From positions 1 to 12,113 of the forward strand of contig JAGVOE010000007.1 of the NCBI GenBank assembly GCA_020052895.1: DNA of 12,113 nucleotides, given 5' to 3'. The notes beneath the pieces were generated by a model. It searched no databases. It was not told the origin of the DNA and was given only the letters and a program-made list of their open reading frames with translations. Below, one piece after another: positions 1 to 6,421 of the stretch. This DNA is from Candidatus Woesebacteria bacterium (GTDB taxonomy: Bacteria; Patescibacteriota; Microgenomatia; UBA1400; MFAQ01). Numbering within the stretch: the first letter of the stretch is position 1; the number at the start of each line of letters is the position of its first letter. Both the position numbers and the translations under genes were made by a program.

Positions 1-2843
1 CAAGTATTTTGGAAGATAAGCTGATCCCCTACTGGAGTGAAGATATCTCGTCCACCAATAATAAGATTGTGGTCATTCCCAGAAATAGCGAAGACGAAGC
101 CGAAGAAATGTGGGAAGATGGCAAGCCGATTGACGAAGATCCATTTATTAAAACCGCGGGTGACGGAACCATAATTAAAGATAGTGCTCTTGGATCGTTT
201 AATCCTGGCGAAAAGTTGAGTGGCTGGCATGGAGATCTGCTTTCCAAAGAAGAAAACATCGCTATTATTTTTCAAAAACTAGGACTTGATCCGTCTCTAG
301 CCGTTTCCTCGGAGACAGATAGTCAGAAAAAATCATTTGTGGCCATACTGAGATCCCCGGGAGCTTTGGAGGTCTGCGATACTCTTCTCATAAACTGTAA
401 CGATGAGCTAGGATTGTATTTTCCGGAGTATAAACTCTTTATTTTGCCCGGCTATAACGATGAAGATTTGTCCGTAAAAGTTAAAGAATCCGGACAAGGT
501 AATTACAAACTGCATGTGGGGAGCGTGGAAAATGAGGGTACTTGGAAAACAGTTCCGGGAAACTTAAAAAGCGTCGGTCAAATAGATAAATATCTGGTTA
601 GTGGTGCCTCGATGTCCATTACGCCGACGAACAACTCTCCTATCCTGACCGATATTGGCAATAAAAATATTGACGAATTTGCTACCTTAAATTTCAGCAT
701 CGAGGCGACCGATATAGATGAGCAAACCCTGCAGTTTACGACCTCCAGTTTACCGGCCAACACTAGCTTTGATGGTGTAAATAAAACTTTTACCTTCACC
801 CCGGATGAAGCACAAGGAGGCATTACTTATGAAATTAAATTCACAGTTTCGGATGGCATCTTTGCCGATGAGGAAACAATAACCATAACTGTTAAGGAAA
901 TGAACAATTCCCCAGCTCCGCAGGAGGATAAATTTGTTACCAACGAGGACTCCGACTTAACCATGAGTGCTACCGAGTTGTTGGCCAATGACAGCGATCC
1001 GGACAATGCGCACGATGATCTGGTAATAGTAAGTGTAGCCAACCCCTCGCATGGATCCGTTTTGATTTCTGCTAATAATATTATTTTTACGCCTTCATTA
1101 AACTATTTTGGTCCAGCCGGTTTTAGCTACACCGTGACAGATGGTAGTTTGACTAACACCGCGAACGTTACCATTACAGTTAATCCCGTTAATGATGCGC
1201 CGGAGGCTAGTGATGTCTCGGTAACCACCCAAGAAGATTCTCTAATAAACATCGATCTTTCTGGATCAGATATCGAGGGAGATGCTCTGACTTATTCAAT
1301 TGTTTCCGGTGCCAACCATGGGACTTTGGGAGCCATTTCGGGAAATCAAATTGCCTATACCCCTTCTGCAGACTACCACGGTGATGACTCTTTTACTTAC
1401 AAAGTGAGTGATGGATCGGTTGATAGTTTAATCGCGACGGTTTCGGCGACAATTACTTCGGTCAATGATGCGCCGATATTTGAGACGATTGGAAATAAGA
1501 TGATCAACGAACTGGCGACTCTCACTTTTACAGCTAGTGCCACCGATCCGGACAGTACTGGCCTAATCTACAGCCTGGAGAACACTCCCACGGGAGCAAC
1601 TATAAACTCGACAACAGGAGTCTTTGCCTTTACTCCGACGGAAGCTCAAGGCCCTGAAACTTACACTTTAATAGTTAAGGTGAGTGACGGTATCAAGACT
1701 GATTCTGAGGAAATCATGATTACCGTGAATGAAGTTAATGTCACTCCGGTGGCCCAGGAAGGCAGTACTTCGACCAACGAAGATACATCTAAAATAATTA
1801 CGCTGACCGCCAATGACTCAGATTTACCGGTAAATACTTTAACTTATGCCATTTTGTCGACTCCGTCTCATGGAACAGTTTCCTTAGCTGGAGACCAGAC
1901 GACTTATACTCCAACCGCTAACTATCACGGTACCGACTCGTTTACCTTCGAAGTTAAAGATTCCAGTTCATCCAGTCCTATTATTTTCAATCTATTGGGG
2001 GTGGCCACTGTTTCTGTCACCGTCAATCCGATCAACGACGCGCCGGTGGCTAGTGATGTTTCTGCCTCGACCGGCCAAGATAATTCTGTTGCCATTGATC
2101 TCACCGGATCTGACGTCGATGGAGACTCACTTGTATATTCAATTGTTTCCGGCGTCAGCCATGGAAGCCTGGGAAGCCTCTCTTCCAACCGCCTAACCTA
2201 TACCCCAAGTTCCGGCTATCATGGCACAGATTCATTTACTTATAAAGTCAGCGATGGAAGTGTAGAAAGTAACACTGCCACGATAAATATTACGATCGAT
2301 CCACCTCCACTAATTTCAAGTGAGTCAGTTAATGCTCCGAGTGAAACCGGAGTCACCATTGTTTGGAATACCGATCACCCCAGTACCAGTAGGGTGATTT
2401 ATGAGACGGTCTCGCACCCAACCTTGAGCGACGCGCCAAACTATGGCTATGCCAACTCCACTGTCGAAAAAGATGACTCTCCCAAGGTTACTTCGCACAC
2501 AGTCACGATCACGGGGCTGACGGCCGGAACTACTTATTACTATCGAGCGGTTTCACACGGCTCTCCGGAAGTGGTCGGAGAAGAAAAAAGTTTTACCACC
2601 AAGGGGGTGAAGCCGGTTGTTTCGTTCGAAAATAGTCTGGCTGAGGCGGTTAGGAACTTCACCCAAGAGGTTCTAGGTGAGTCAACCGAGACGGAGAAGG
2701 GAGAGGTAGCGACGGCGGCAGTAAGGCCACAGCCAGCGGTGTTGAGCAAGACGGATGACAAAAAGGAGAGCGTACTCTGGTGGTGGCTAGCGCTACTTAC
2801 AGTTCCAGTTTATTTCTGGGCCCGTCAGATGTTTAAGGAATAG
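1..2843 (+). CDS. Large cell-surface protein: alpha/beta-hydrolase tail, six cadherin/Ig-like modules, FN3 domain, C-terminal membrane anchor (5' partial)
   Basis: The reading frame is open to the left edge; the first possible start is TTG at 9, so the true start probably lies outside. Numbering from 9 (944 codons), residues 1-110 resemble the end of an LCAT/PGAP1-like alpha/beta hydrolase: GDGTI (Asp52) and WHGDLL (His74) match the Asp and His of such a triad, and the Ser would be upstream of the window. Residues about 208-764 hold six beta-rich modules of 85-100 residues with TYTP, SFTYKVSDG and NDAP motifs typical of cadherin-like/VCBS-type repeats. Residues about 768-868 look like a fibronectin III domain of the purple-acid-phosphatase type (SRVIYET, TTYYYRAVS). 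A Glu/Lys-rich linker precedes one hydrophobic helix (about 917-938, starting WWWLALL) and a short basic tail, as in a membrane-anchored exported protein. No LPXTG motif is visible. Adhesion or a surface hydrolase is likely; the substrate is unknown. Confidence 0.85.
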   Translation, partial: SILEDKLIPYWSEDISSTNNKIVVIPRNSEDEAEEMWEDGKPIDEDPFIKTAGDGTIIKDSALGSFNPGEKLSGWHGDLLSKEENIAIIFQKLGLDPSLAVSSETDSQKKSFVAILRSPGALEVCDTLLINCNDELGLYFPEYKLFILPGYNDEDLSVKVKESGQGNYKLHVGSVENEGTWKTVPGNLKSVGQIDKYLVSGASMSITPTNNSPILTDIGNKNIDEFATLNFSIEATDIDEQTLQFTTSSLPANTSFDGVNKTFTFTPDEAQGGITYEIKFTVSDGIFADEETITITVKEMNNSPAPQEDKFVTNEDSDLTMSATELLANDSDPDNAHDDLVIVSVANPSHGSVLISANNIIFTPSLNYFGPAGFSYTVTDGSLTNTANVTITVNPVNDAPEASDVSVTTQEDSLINIDLSGSDIEGDALTYSIVSGANHGTLGAISGNQIAYTPSADYHGDDSFTYKVSDGSVDSLIATVSATITSVNDAPIFETIGNKMINELATLTFTASATDPDSTGLIYSLENTPTGATINSTTGVFAFTPTEAQGPETYTLIVKVSDGIKTDSEEIMITVNEVNVTPVAQEGSTSTNEDTSKIITLTANDSDLPVNTLTYAILSTPSHGTVSLAGDQTTYTPTANYHGTDSFTFEVKDSSSSSPIIFNLLGVATVSVTVNPINDAPVASDVSASTGQDNSVAIDLTGSDVDGDSLVYSIVSGVSHGSLGSLSSNRLTYTPSSGYHGTDSFTYKVSDGSVESNTATINITIDPPPLISSESVNAPSETGVTIVWNTDHPSTSRVIYETVSHPTLSDAPNYGYANSTVEKDDSPKVTSHTVTITGLTAGTTYYYRAVSHGSPEVVGEEKSFTTKGVKPVVSFENSLAEAVRNFTQEVLGESTETEKGEVATAAVRPQPAVLSKTDDKKESVLWWWLALLTVPVYFWARQMFKE

Positions 2844-2895
2844 CGGTTGGTGAAGCCTGGCCGCCTCGCCGCAAGGGTACGACATTTGTGGTCGC

Positions 2896-2981
2896 GACTG
2901 GATTCTCTCGGATAATCTTCTGCTGAAGATTTCCTCGAACCCGACTCGCCACCGTCGTGGCTGTGTCATTCGAATCCAGTC
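2896..2981. other. Palindromic element able to form a three-way junction
   Basis: An outer perfect 10-bp inverted repeat (GACTGGATTC 2896-2905 with GAATCCAGTC 2972-2981) encloses two hairpins. The first is 2910-2920 against 2925-2934, with loop TGCT and one bulged T. The second is GCCAC 2948-2952 against GTGGC 2957-2961, with loop CGTC, flanked by GAC/GTC at 2943-2945 and 2965-2967. The outer stem arms are copies of the tRNA-Val T-arm sequence in opposite orientations. No ORF is evident. It could be a structured RNA, an attachment-site relic or a small mobile palindrome; the sequence alone does not decide. Confidence 0.5.
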
Positions 2982-2993
2982 AATAACAAACTA

Positions 2994-3020
2994 AGCATTT
3001 CGCCGCAAGGGCGAAGTGCT
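2994..3020 (-). terminator. Probable terminator of tRNA-Val
   Basis: AGCATTTCGCC (2994-3004) pairs with GGCGAAGTGCT (3010-3020) in an 11-bp stem with one G-T pair and a 5-base loop. On the minus strand it begins 6 bases after the tRNA 3' end and is followed by the T-rich TAGTTTGTTATT. On the plus strand no T-run follows, so the minus-strand role fits better. Confidence 0.6.
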
Positions 3021-3026
3021 TACTTG

Positions 3027-3100
3027 TGGTCGCGACTGGATTCGAACCAGTGACCCCCGCAATGTGAATGCGGTGCGCTAACCAACTGCGCTACGCGACC
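3027..3100 (-). tRNA. tRNA-Val, anticodon CAC
   Basis: Read on the minus strand, the 74 bases fold as a complete cloverleaf. The acceptor is GGTCGCG/CGCGACC, the D stem GCGC/GCGC with loop AGTTGGTTA, and the anticodon stem CCGCA/TGCGG with loop TTCACAT. The variable loop is GGGTC, and the T stem ACTGG/CCAGT carries loop TTCGAAT. The discriminator base is A. The anticodon CAC reads GUG, so the tRNA is valine. CCA is not encoded (the next bases are CAA) and must be added by the nucleotidyltransferase. All stems are perfect. Confidence 0.96.
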
Positions 3101-3117
3101 AAAATAGCCTTTTTGGC

Positions 3118-3144
3118 TTGAATTATTATATCAGCCGCTATAAA
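3118..3144 (+). promoter_or_regulatory. Putative lepB promoter
   Basis: TATAAA at 3139-3144 is a good -10 box, with a weak TTGAAT at 3118-3123 (15-base spacer, short). The -10 ends 8 bases before the ATG at 3153, so transcription would start at or 1-2 bases from the start codon. It overlaps the divergent tRNA promoter. Confidence 0.4.
3125..3133 (-). promoter_or_regulatory. Extended -10 promoter of tRNA-Val
   Basis: On the minus strand this reads TGATATAAT, a perfect -10 hexamer with the TGn extension. It lies about 24 bases before the mature tRNA 5' end. A small hairpin (AGCC 3106-3109 with GGCT 3115-3118, T5 loop) sits in the short leader. No convincing -35 is visible. Confidence 0.55.
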
Positions 3145-3152
3145 CTAGAGTG

Positions 3153-3725
3153 ATGCCGTTCTTCCGAAAGCTAGTTCATGTCATATATGAGTTTATCGAG
3201 GCCTTTGTAATATCCGCCTCGGTTTTTGTGGTGGTTTACCTTTTTTTGATGCAGCCACACCAGGTTAAGGGTAGCTCGATGTTTCCCACCTTTAAGGATA
3301 AAGAATATCTTCTAACAGACAAGGTCACCTACCGTATGAGACAGCCACGAGACGGAGATGTCATCGTCTTTAAAGCCCCTATCAATGAAAACTTTGACTT
3401 TATCAAGCGCATTATCGCTACCCCAGGCCAGACCGTTAGTGTTCAAAACGGTTTTGTCTTGATAGATGGTAAAAAAGTCGATGAATTTTACTTGCCGATG
3501 GAGTACACTACCAATCCTGGACAATTTTTACATGAAGGAGAGAGCTATACTGTACGAGATGGAGAAGTAATGACTTTTGGTGATAATCGTGATCACTCGT
3601 CCGACAGTCGTGATTGGGGCCCAGTCCCCTATCAAAATATTATCGGTAAGGTTTTTTTCCGCTACTGGCCGGCCAACACGGTCGGGCTGGTGATGGAACC
3701 GATAAAAGCAGGCAACGAAAATTAG
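3153..3725 (+). CDS. lepB: Signal peptidase I
   Basis: Membrane-bound serine protease (family S26) that removes signal peptides from exported pre-proteins. The 190 residues give one N-terminal membrane helix (about 10-33), then the catalytic Ser in SSMFPT (Ser42), the general-base Lys in FIKRIIATPG (Lys85), and the box-E motif GDNRDHSSDSR (143-153). These are the hallmarks of the bacterial type I enzyme, and the length is normal for the short Gram-positive-like forms. ATG at 3153 is preferred; an in-frame GTG at 3150 is possible but lies upstream of the transcription start suggested by the -10 box. No Shine-Dalgarno is seen. The stop codon interleaves with that of the convergent parB. The exported giant protein to the left is the kind of substrate expected. 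Confidence 0.95.
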   Translation: MPFFRKLVHVIYEFIEAFVISASVFVVVYLFLMQPHQVKGSSMFPTFKDKEYLLTDKVTYRMRQPRDGDVIVFKAPINENFDFIKRIIATPGQTVSVQNGFVLIDGKKVDEFYLPMEYTTNPGQFLHEGESYTVRDGEVMTFGDNRDHSSDSRDWGPVPYQNIIGKVFFRYWPANTVGLVMEPIKAGNEN

Positions 3726-4705
3726 TACTCGCGGGGGGTATCTTCAGAGACAGGGGGTGTAGCCGTAGGTGAAGCCACCTCTGGCATGGGGGAAAAGGGG
3801 TTATTGAAGGGCTCGAAGGGGTTGGAGTAGGTGCTCTCGGTAGTGGTGGGTGGAGCTATATCCGGCTGGTCTGGGCTGGTCGAGCTTGAGGGAACTAGTA
3901 AGTCGTGAATTATCTGGATCTGTTTTTCAGTTTCCTCTGGATTGCCTTTGAGAACAATATTAATAGCAGTTTCCATTCTGGAGCGACGCATCTTAACTCT
4001 GGCGTTTTCACCCAAAGAAACTTGAATTTCCTCGGCCATACTGTCTATTGAGTCGTTCATGGTTTTGGTATTGAAACCGTCACTGGGCTTGGAACGATTC
4101 ATGGTTTTTTTAAACCGTCTGGCAAGTTCTTCGGCTCGTCGGACCGATCCTCCTTCACGCAAAATAATCTTGTAGGCCTCGATCATGGTCTGAGTATCCG
4201 GAATGGCGGCTAGAGCCCGAGCGTGACCTTCAGAGATAACTCCAGAAATAAGGCCATCCTTTAAGGCGTCGGGGAGTTCGAGCATGCGCAAAGTGTTACT
4301 CACAAAGGCCGGGCTTTTGCCCACTCTTAAACTAATGTCTGAGTTACTTAGATTAAATTCATTGATAAGACGCTCAAAGGAGTTGGCTCGGTCGATGGGA
4401 TTTAAATCGGTTCTTTGAACATTTTCAACAATAGCCATTTCCAGCATGCCCTGGGGCGAAGTCTCGATGATACGAACCGGAACTTCTTTGAGACCGGCTA
4501 GTTTGGAAGCTCGCCAGCGTCGTTCACCGGCAATTAGCTGGTAGCCAGCCGGGGTATGAGCGACAACTAAAGGCTGAATAATACCGTGAGTTTTGATGGA
4601 GTCGACCAACTCAGCTAGCGACTCTGGGGTAATGACTCCTCTGGGCTGTAAGGGATTGGGTTGTAAAAAGTCGATGGAGAGAATGGAAATGGCTTGGTCG
4701 TCCAT
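3722..4705 (-). CDS. parB: ParB/Spo0J-family chromosome partition protein
   Basis: ParB binds parS sites near the origin and, as a CTP-dependent clamp, forms the partition complex moved by ParA. The 327 residues show the N-terminal CTPase/ParB fold with PNPLQPR (16-22), HGIIQPL (40-46), GERRWRA (60-66) and ENVQRTDLNPIDRA (94-107). A helix-turn-helix follows at about 118-142 (SNSDISLRVGKSPAFVSNTL), then an interdomain region and a probable dimerisation segment about 220-270. The last 57 residues (271-327) are a Pro/Ser/Thr-rich tail with repeated NPF motifs, which looks disordered and is absent from most ParBs. The ATG directly follows the rpmA TAA with no gap and no clear ribosome-binding site, suggesting translational coupling. 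No parA lies in the window. Confidence 0.93.
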   Translation of the reverse strand: MDDQAISILSIDFLQPNPLQPRGVITPESLAELVDSIKTHGIIQPLVVAHTPAGYQLIAGERRWRASKLAGLKEVPVRIIETSPQGMLEMAIVENVQRTDLNPIDRANSFERLINEFNLSNSDISLRVGKSPAFVSNTLRMLELPDALKDGLISGVISEGHARALAAIPDTQTMIEAYKIILREGGSVRRAEELARRFKKTMNRSKPSDGFNTKTMNDSIDSMAEEIQVSLGENARVKMRRSRMETAINIVLKGNPEETEKQIQIIHDLLVPSSSTSPDQPDIAPPTTTESTYSNPFEPFNNPFSPMPEVASPTATPPVSEDTPREY

Positions 4706-4957
4706 TTATTTGGCAACTACGTCGACGTAATGGACGCCTTGGAGCTTGCGGAACTGGACCACTCCTTCGGCGAGAGAGAAGAGAGTAAAGTCTCGACCAA
4801 GGTCGGTGTTGAGACCGGCGTGATACTGAGCGCCTCTTTGTCTGGCAATGATTTGGCCGATTTTGACGGTTTGACCGCCATAAAGCTTGACACCAAGCCT
4901 TTTACCGGCGCGTTGTGAGTGTTGTCTGGTTGCTCCTCCTGATTTGACGTGGGCCAT
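4706..4957 (-). CDS. rpmA: 50S ribosomal protein bL27
   Basis: Ribosomal protein of the large subunit whose N-terminal tail reaches the peptidyl-transferase centre. The 83 residues begin MAHVKSGGATRQHSQRAGKR and continue with RLGVKLYGGQTVKIGQIIAR and RGAQYHAG, the standard L27 body. There is no N-terminal extension of the kind cleaved by Prp protease in Firmicutes, so the mature tail starts at the initiator Met/Ala. The gene lies 41 bases after the methyltransferase and abuts parB. Its upstream region holds a short tandem repeat and no Shine-Dalgarno. Confidence 0.96.
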   Translation of the reverse strand: MAHVKSGGATRQHSQRAGKRLGVKLYGGQTVKIGQIIARQRGAQYHAGLNTDLGRDFTLFSLAEGVVQFRKLQGVHYVDVVAK

Positions 4958-4970
4958 ATTGGTTCTTAGT

Positions 4971-4995
4971 TATTGGTTATTGGTTATTGGTTATT
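4971..4995. repeat. Short tandem repeat TATTGGT x 3.6
   Basis: Three perfect 7-base units TATTGGT (4971-4991) plus TATT lie in the 41-base gap between the methyltransferase stop and rpmA. On the rpmA strand this reads as repeated AACCAAT, 14 to 38 bases before the ATG. A further AACCAAT overlaps the start codon (CCAATATG), so the unit may be the local source of the leader. Confidence 0.85.
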
Positions 4996-4998
4996 TGA

Positions 4999-6051
4999 TT
5001 ACTTTTTCTGTAGGATGACGATCTCACGGCGAACTTCGGCATTGGGTCGCGAGTACATAATTCCACGTTTGAGCAAATTGTAACTTAGTTCTAGTTTCCC
5101 GTCAATCACGGTGCTTGTCTTATAGAGATGTTTACCGGTATCGAAGCTAGGAAAGACCATCACCACGTAGCCATCGGATTTCAGAACCTTTAGCCAGTCT
5201 TTTAAGCAACCCAGATATAACTTTTGCAGGCCGGGAATCAGATATCTAATTTGATCAGGTCGGAGGTTGGGCTTGCCCAAAAAAGGTTCGGTGACGATCG
5301 CATCTACCTCATGAAAAAGGTCGGATAAGTGGGTGGCATCCAGAACCTCTAGCTTGGCCTCGATCTCCAGAAAGTCTAGATTGGCTTTGGTTTCACGAAC
5401 TTGTTCGGCCAGAATATCTGAGCCGCCAACTCGGTAGCCGAGCTCGGATGCCTCCACCAGCAGGCGACCCGAACCACAGAAAGGGTCTACCAGGAGCTTA
5501 CCGGCAGGCTCAAAAGGTAAGAGGTTAACCATACTACGAGCAATTTTGGGTGGCAAGATACCAGCTTTGGCATTGGCAAACGGTAAGTGTCGATCTTTTT
5601 TTATCCAGTGCTGGTAGTCATGGACCCAGAGGGTCTGCCAGACTTCTTCGCGCTGTTGATCGACAAAAAATTCGTCGATACGGTGCTTTTTTATGAGTAT
5701 GGGAGATAGACCAAACTGCTCTTTGGGCAGGATAAAGCGCCCTTTTTGAAGAAGATTTTTGATTTCTTGATTGAGACTAGCTGAGGTTTGAAAATTGTCG
5801 AGACAAGTAACCGAAAAATTTTTGAATGTGACTAGGTCAGCCACTGAAGCGGAACTAGGGGCGACGCCGACAAGCTCTTTGGCTAGTTTGATACTACAGC
5901 CTAGTTTGGAAACAGTGGTCTGAGCAGACAGAGCTGTGGGCGCTTCTATCAGATAGACATTGGGCTGGAGGAGTTTGGCGGACTTGATCTGAGTCTCGAT
6001 CTCGAACTCAGCCAGAGTATTGCTGGCACCAACGAAAAGTAAAAAACGCAT
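4999..6051 (-). CDS. Trm11/TrmG10-like SAM-dependent RNA (guanine-N2) methyltransferase, UPF0020 family
   Basis: 350 residues. The N-terminal 140 residues (start MRFLLFVGAS, then SIKLAKEL) resemble the ferredoxin-like plus degenerate THUMP region of archaeal TrmG10. The catalytic half has KDRHLPF...GILPPKIARSMVNL (152-177), a family signature, then SAM-binding motif I DPFCGSGRLL (189-198), GSDI (210-213), and motif IV TEPFLG (254-259) in VDAIVTEPFLGKP. Archaeal and eukaryal relatives make m2G or m2,2G at position 10 of tRNA, so tRNA is the likely substrate; rRNA or DNA modification cannot be excluded. Motif IV is EPF rather than the usual DPPY. The gene sits 6 bases after rplU and before rpmA, splitting that usual pair. 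The start is the first ATG after the rplU stop, with no Shine-Dalgarno. Confidence 0.8.
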   Translation of the reverse strand: MRFLLFVGASNTLAEFEIETQIKSAKLLQPNVYLIEAPTALSAQTTVSKLGCSIKLAKELVGVAPSSASVADLVTFKNFSVTCLDNFQTSASLNQEIKNLLQKGRFILPKEQFGLSPILIKKHRIDEFFVDQQREEVWQTLWVHDYQHWIKKDRHLPFANAKAGILPPKIARSMVNLLPFEPAGKLLVDPFCGSGRLLVEASELGYRVGGSDILAEQVRETKANLDFLEIEAKLEVLDATHLSDLFHEVDAIVTEPFLGKPNLRPDQIRYLIPGLQKLYLGCLKDWLKVLKSDGYVVMVFPSFDTGKHLYKTSTVIDGKLELSYNLLKRGIMYSRPNAEVRREIVILQKK

Positions 6052-6057
6052 GGTATT

Positions 6058-6384
6058 TTAGATATTGATAGCCTTGACAGTGAAGTGGCTACCTAGCTGG
6101 CGATGGCCCATGACTTTGCGATAGCGGGACTTGGCTTTAAACTTGGCCACTAGAATTTTCTCACCTTTTTTGGTACCGTCCATAACTAGGTCAACAGAGG
6201 CATTTTTGAGAAAAGGCTGACCAAAAGTGGTTTTTTGACCATCGTAGCCGAGAAGCACCTCTTTGACGGTCAAAACCTCACCGTCTTTAAGATCTATTTT
6301 TTCAGCCACAATTTGGTCGCCTTCTTCAAGAAGATACTGTTTGGCACCAAGCTGAATCACGGCGTAGGGAACTTTGTCTGTCAT
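6058..6384 (-). CDS. rplU: 50S ribosomal protein bL21
   Basis: Large-subunit protein that binds 23S rRNA with L20. The 108 residues give the full family length: YAVIQLGAKQYLLEEGDQI near the N-terminus, VLLGYDGQKTTFGQPFL in the middle, and the basic C-terminus KFKAKSRYRKVMGHRQ that contacts RNA. The ATG lies 8 bases after the rodA stop and 7 bases after a perfect TATAAT, so it can be made from its own nearly leaderless message as well as from the upstream operon. Confidence 0.96.
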   Translation of the reverse strand: MTDKVPYAVIQLGAKQYLLEEGDQIVAEKIDLKDGEVLTVKEVLLGYDGQKTTFGQPFLKNASVDLVMDGTKKGEKILVAKFKAKSRYRKVMGHRQLGSHFTVKAINI

Positions 6385-6391
6385 GGGCGCA

Positions 6392-6421
6392 ATTATATCT
6401 CAAAAGGAGCTATTAAATCAA
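6392..6421 (-). promoter_or_regulatory. Putative internal promoter for rplU
   Basis: On the minus strand TTGATT (6421-6416), an 18-base spacer and TATAAT (6397-6392) overlap the last codons of rodA. The -10 ends 7 bases before the rplU ATG, which places the expected transcription start at the start codon itself. Confidence 0.5.

Larger units (their letters stand above)
2866..3043. repeat. Direct repeat pair containing the tRNA-Val 3' end
   Basis: Two copies of a bipartite sequence lie 134-138 bases apart. Copy 1 is TCGCCGCAAGGG at 2866-2877 plus TTGTGGTCGCGACTGGATTC at 2886-2905; copy 2 has the same two blocks at 3000-3011 and 3024-3043. In copy 2 the second block is the acceptor and T-arm 3' half of tRNA-Val, and the first block is half of its terminator hairpin. 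Copy 1 is therefore a duplicated tRNA 3' end plus flank, the kind of trace left by integration at, or rearrangement of, a tRNA gene. No integrase is seen nearby. Confidence 0.75.

Noticed and set aside
1387..2270. Repeated DNA in the large surface gene as an insertion sequence or recombination site
   Set aside because: The repeats follow protein module boundaries and keep the reading frame, so they are domain duplications.
4971..4995. Short repeats as a CRISPR array
   Set aside because: The 7-base units are directly adjacent with no spacers and no cas gene is present.
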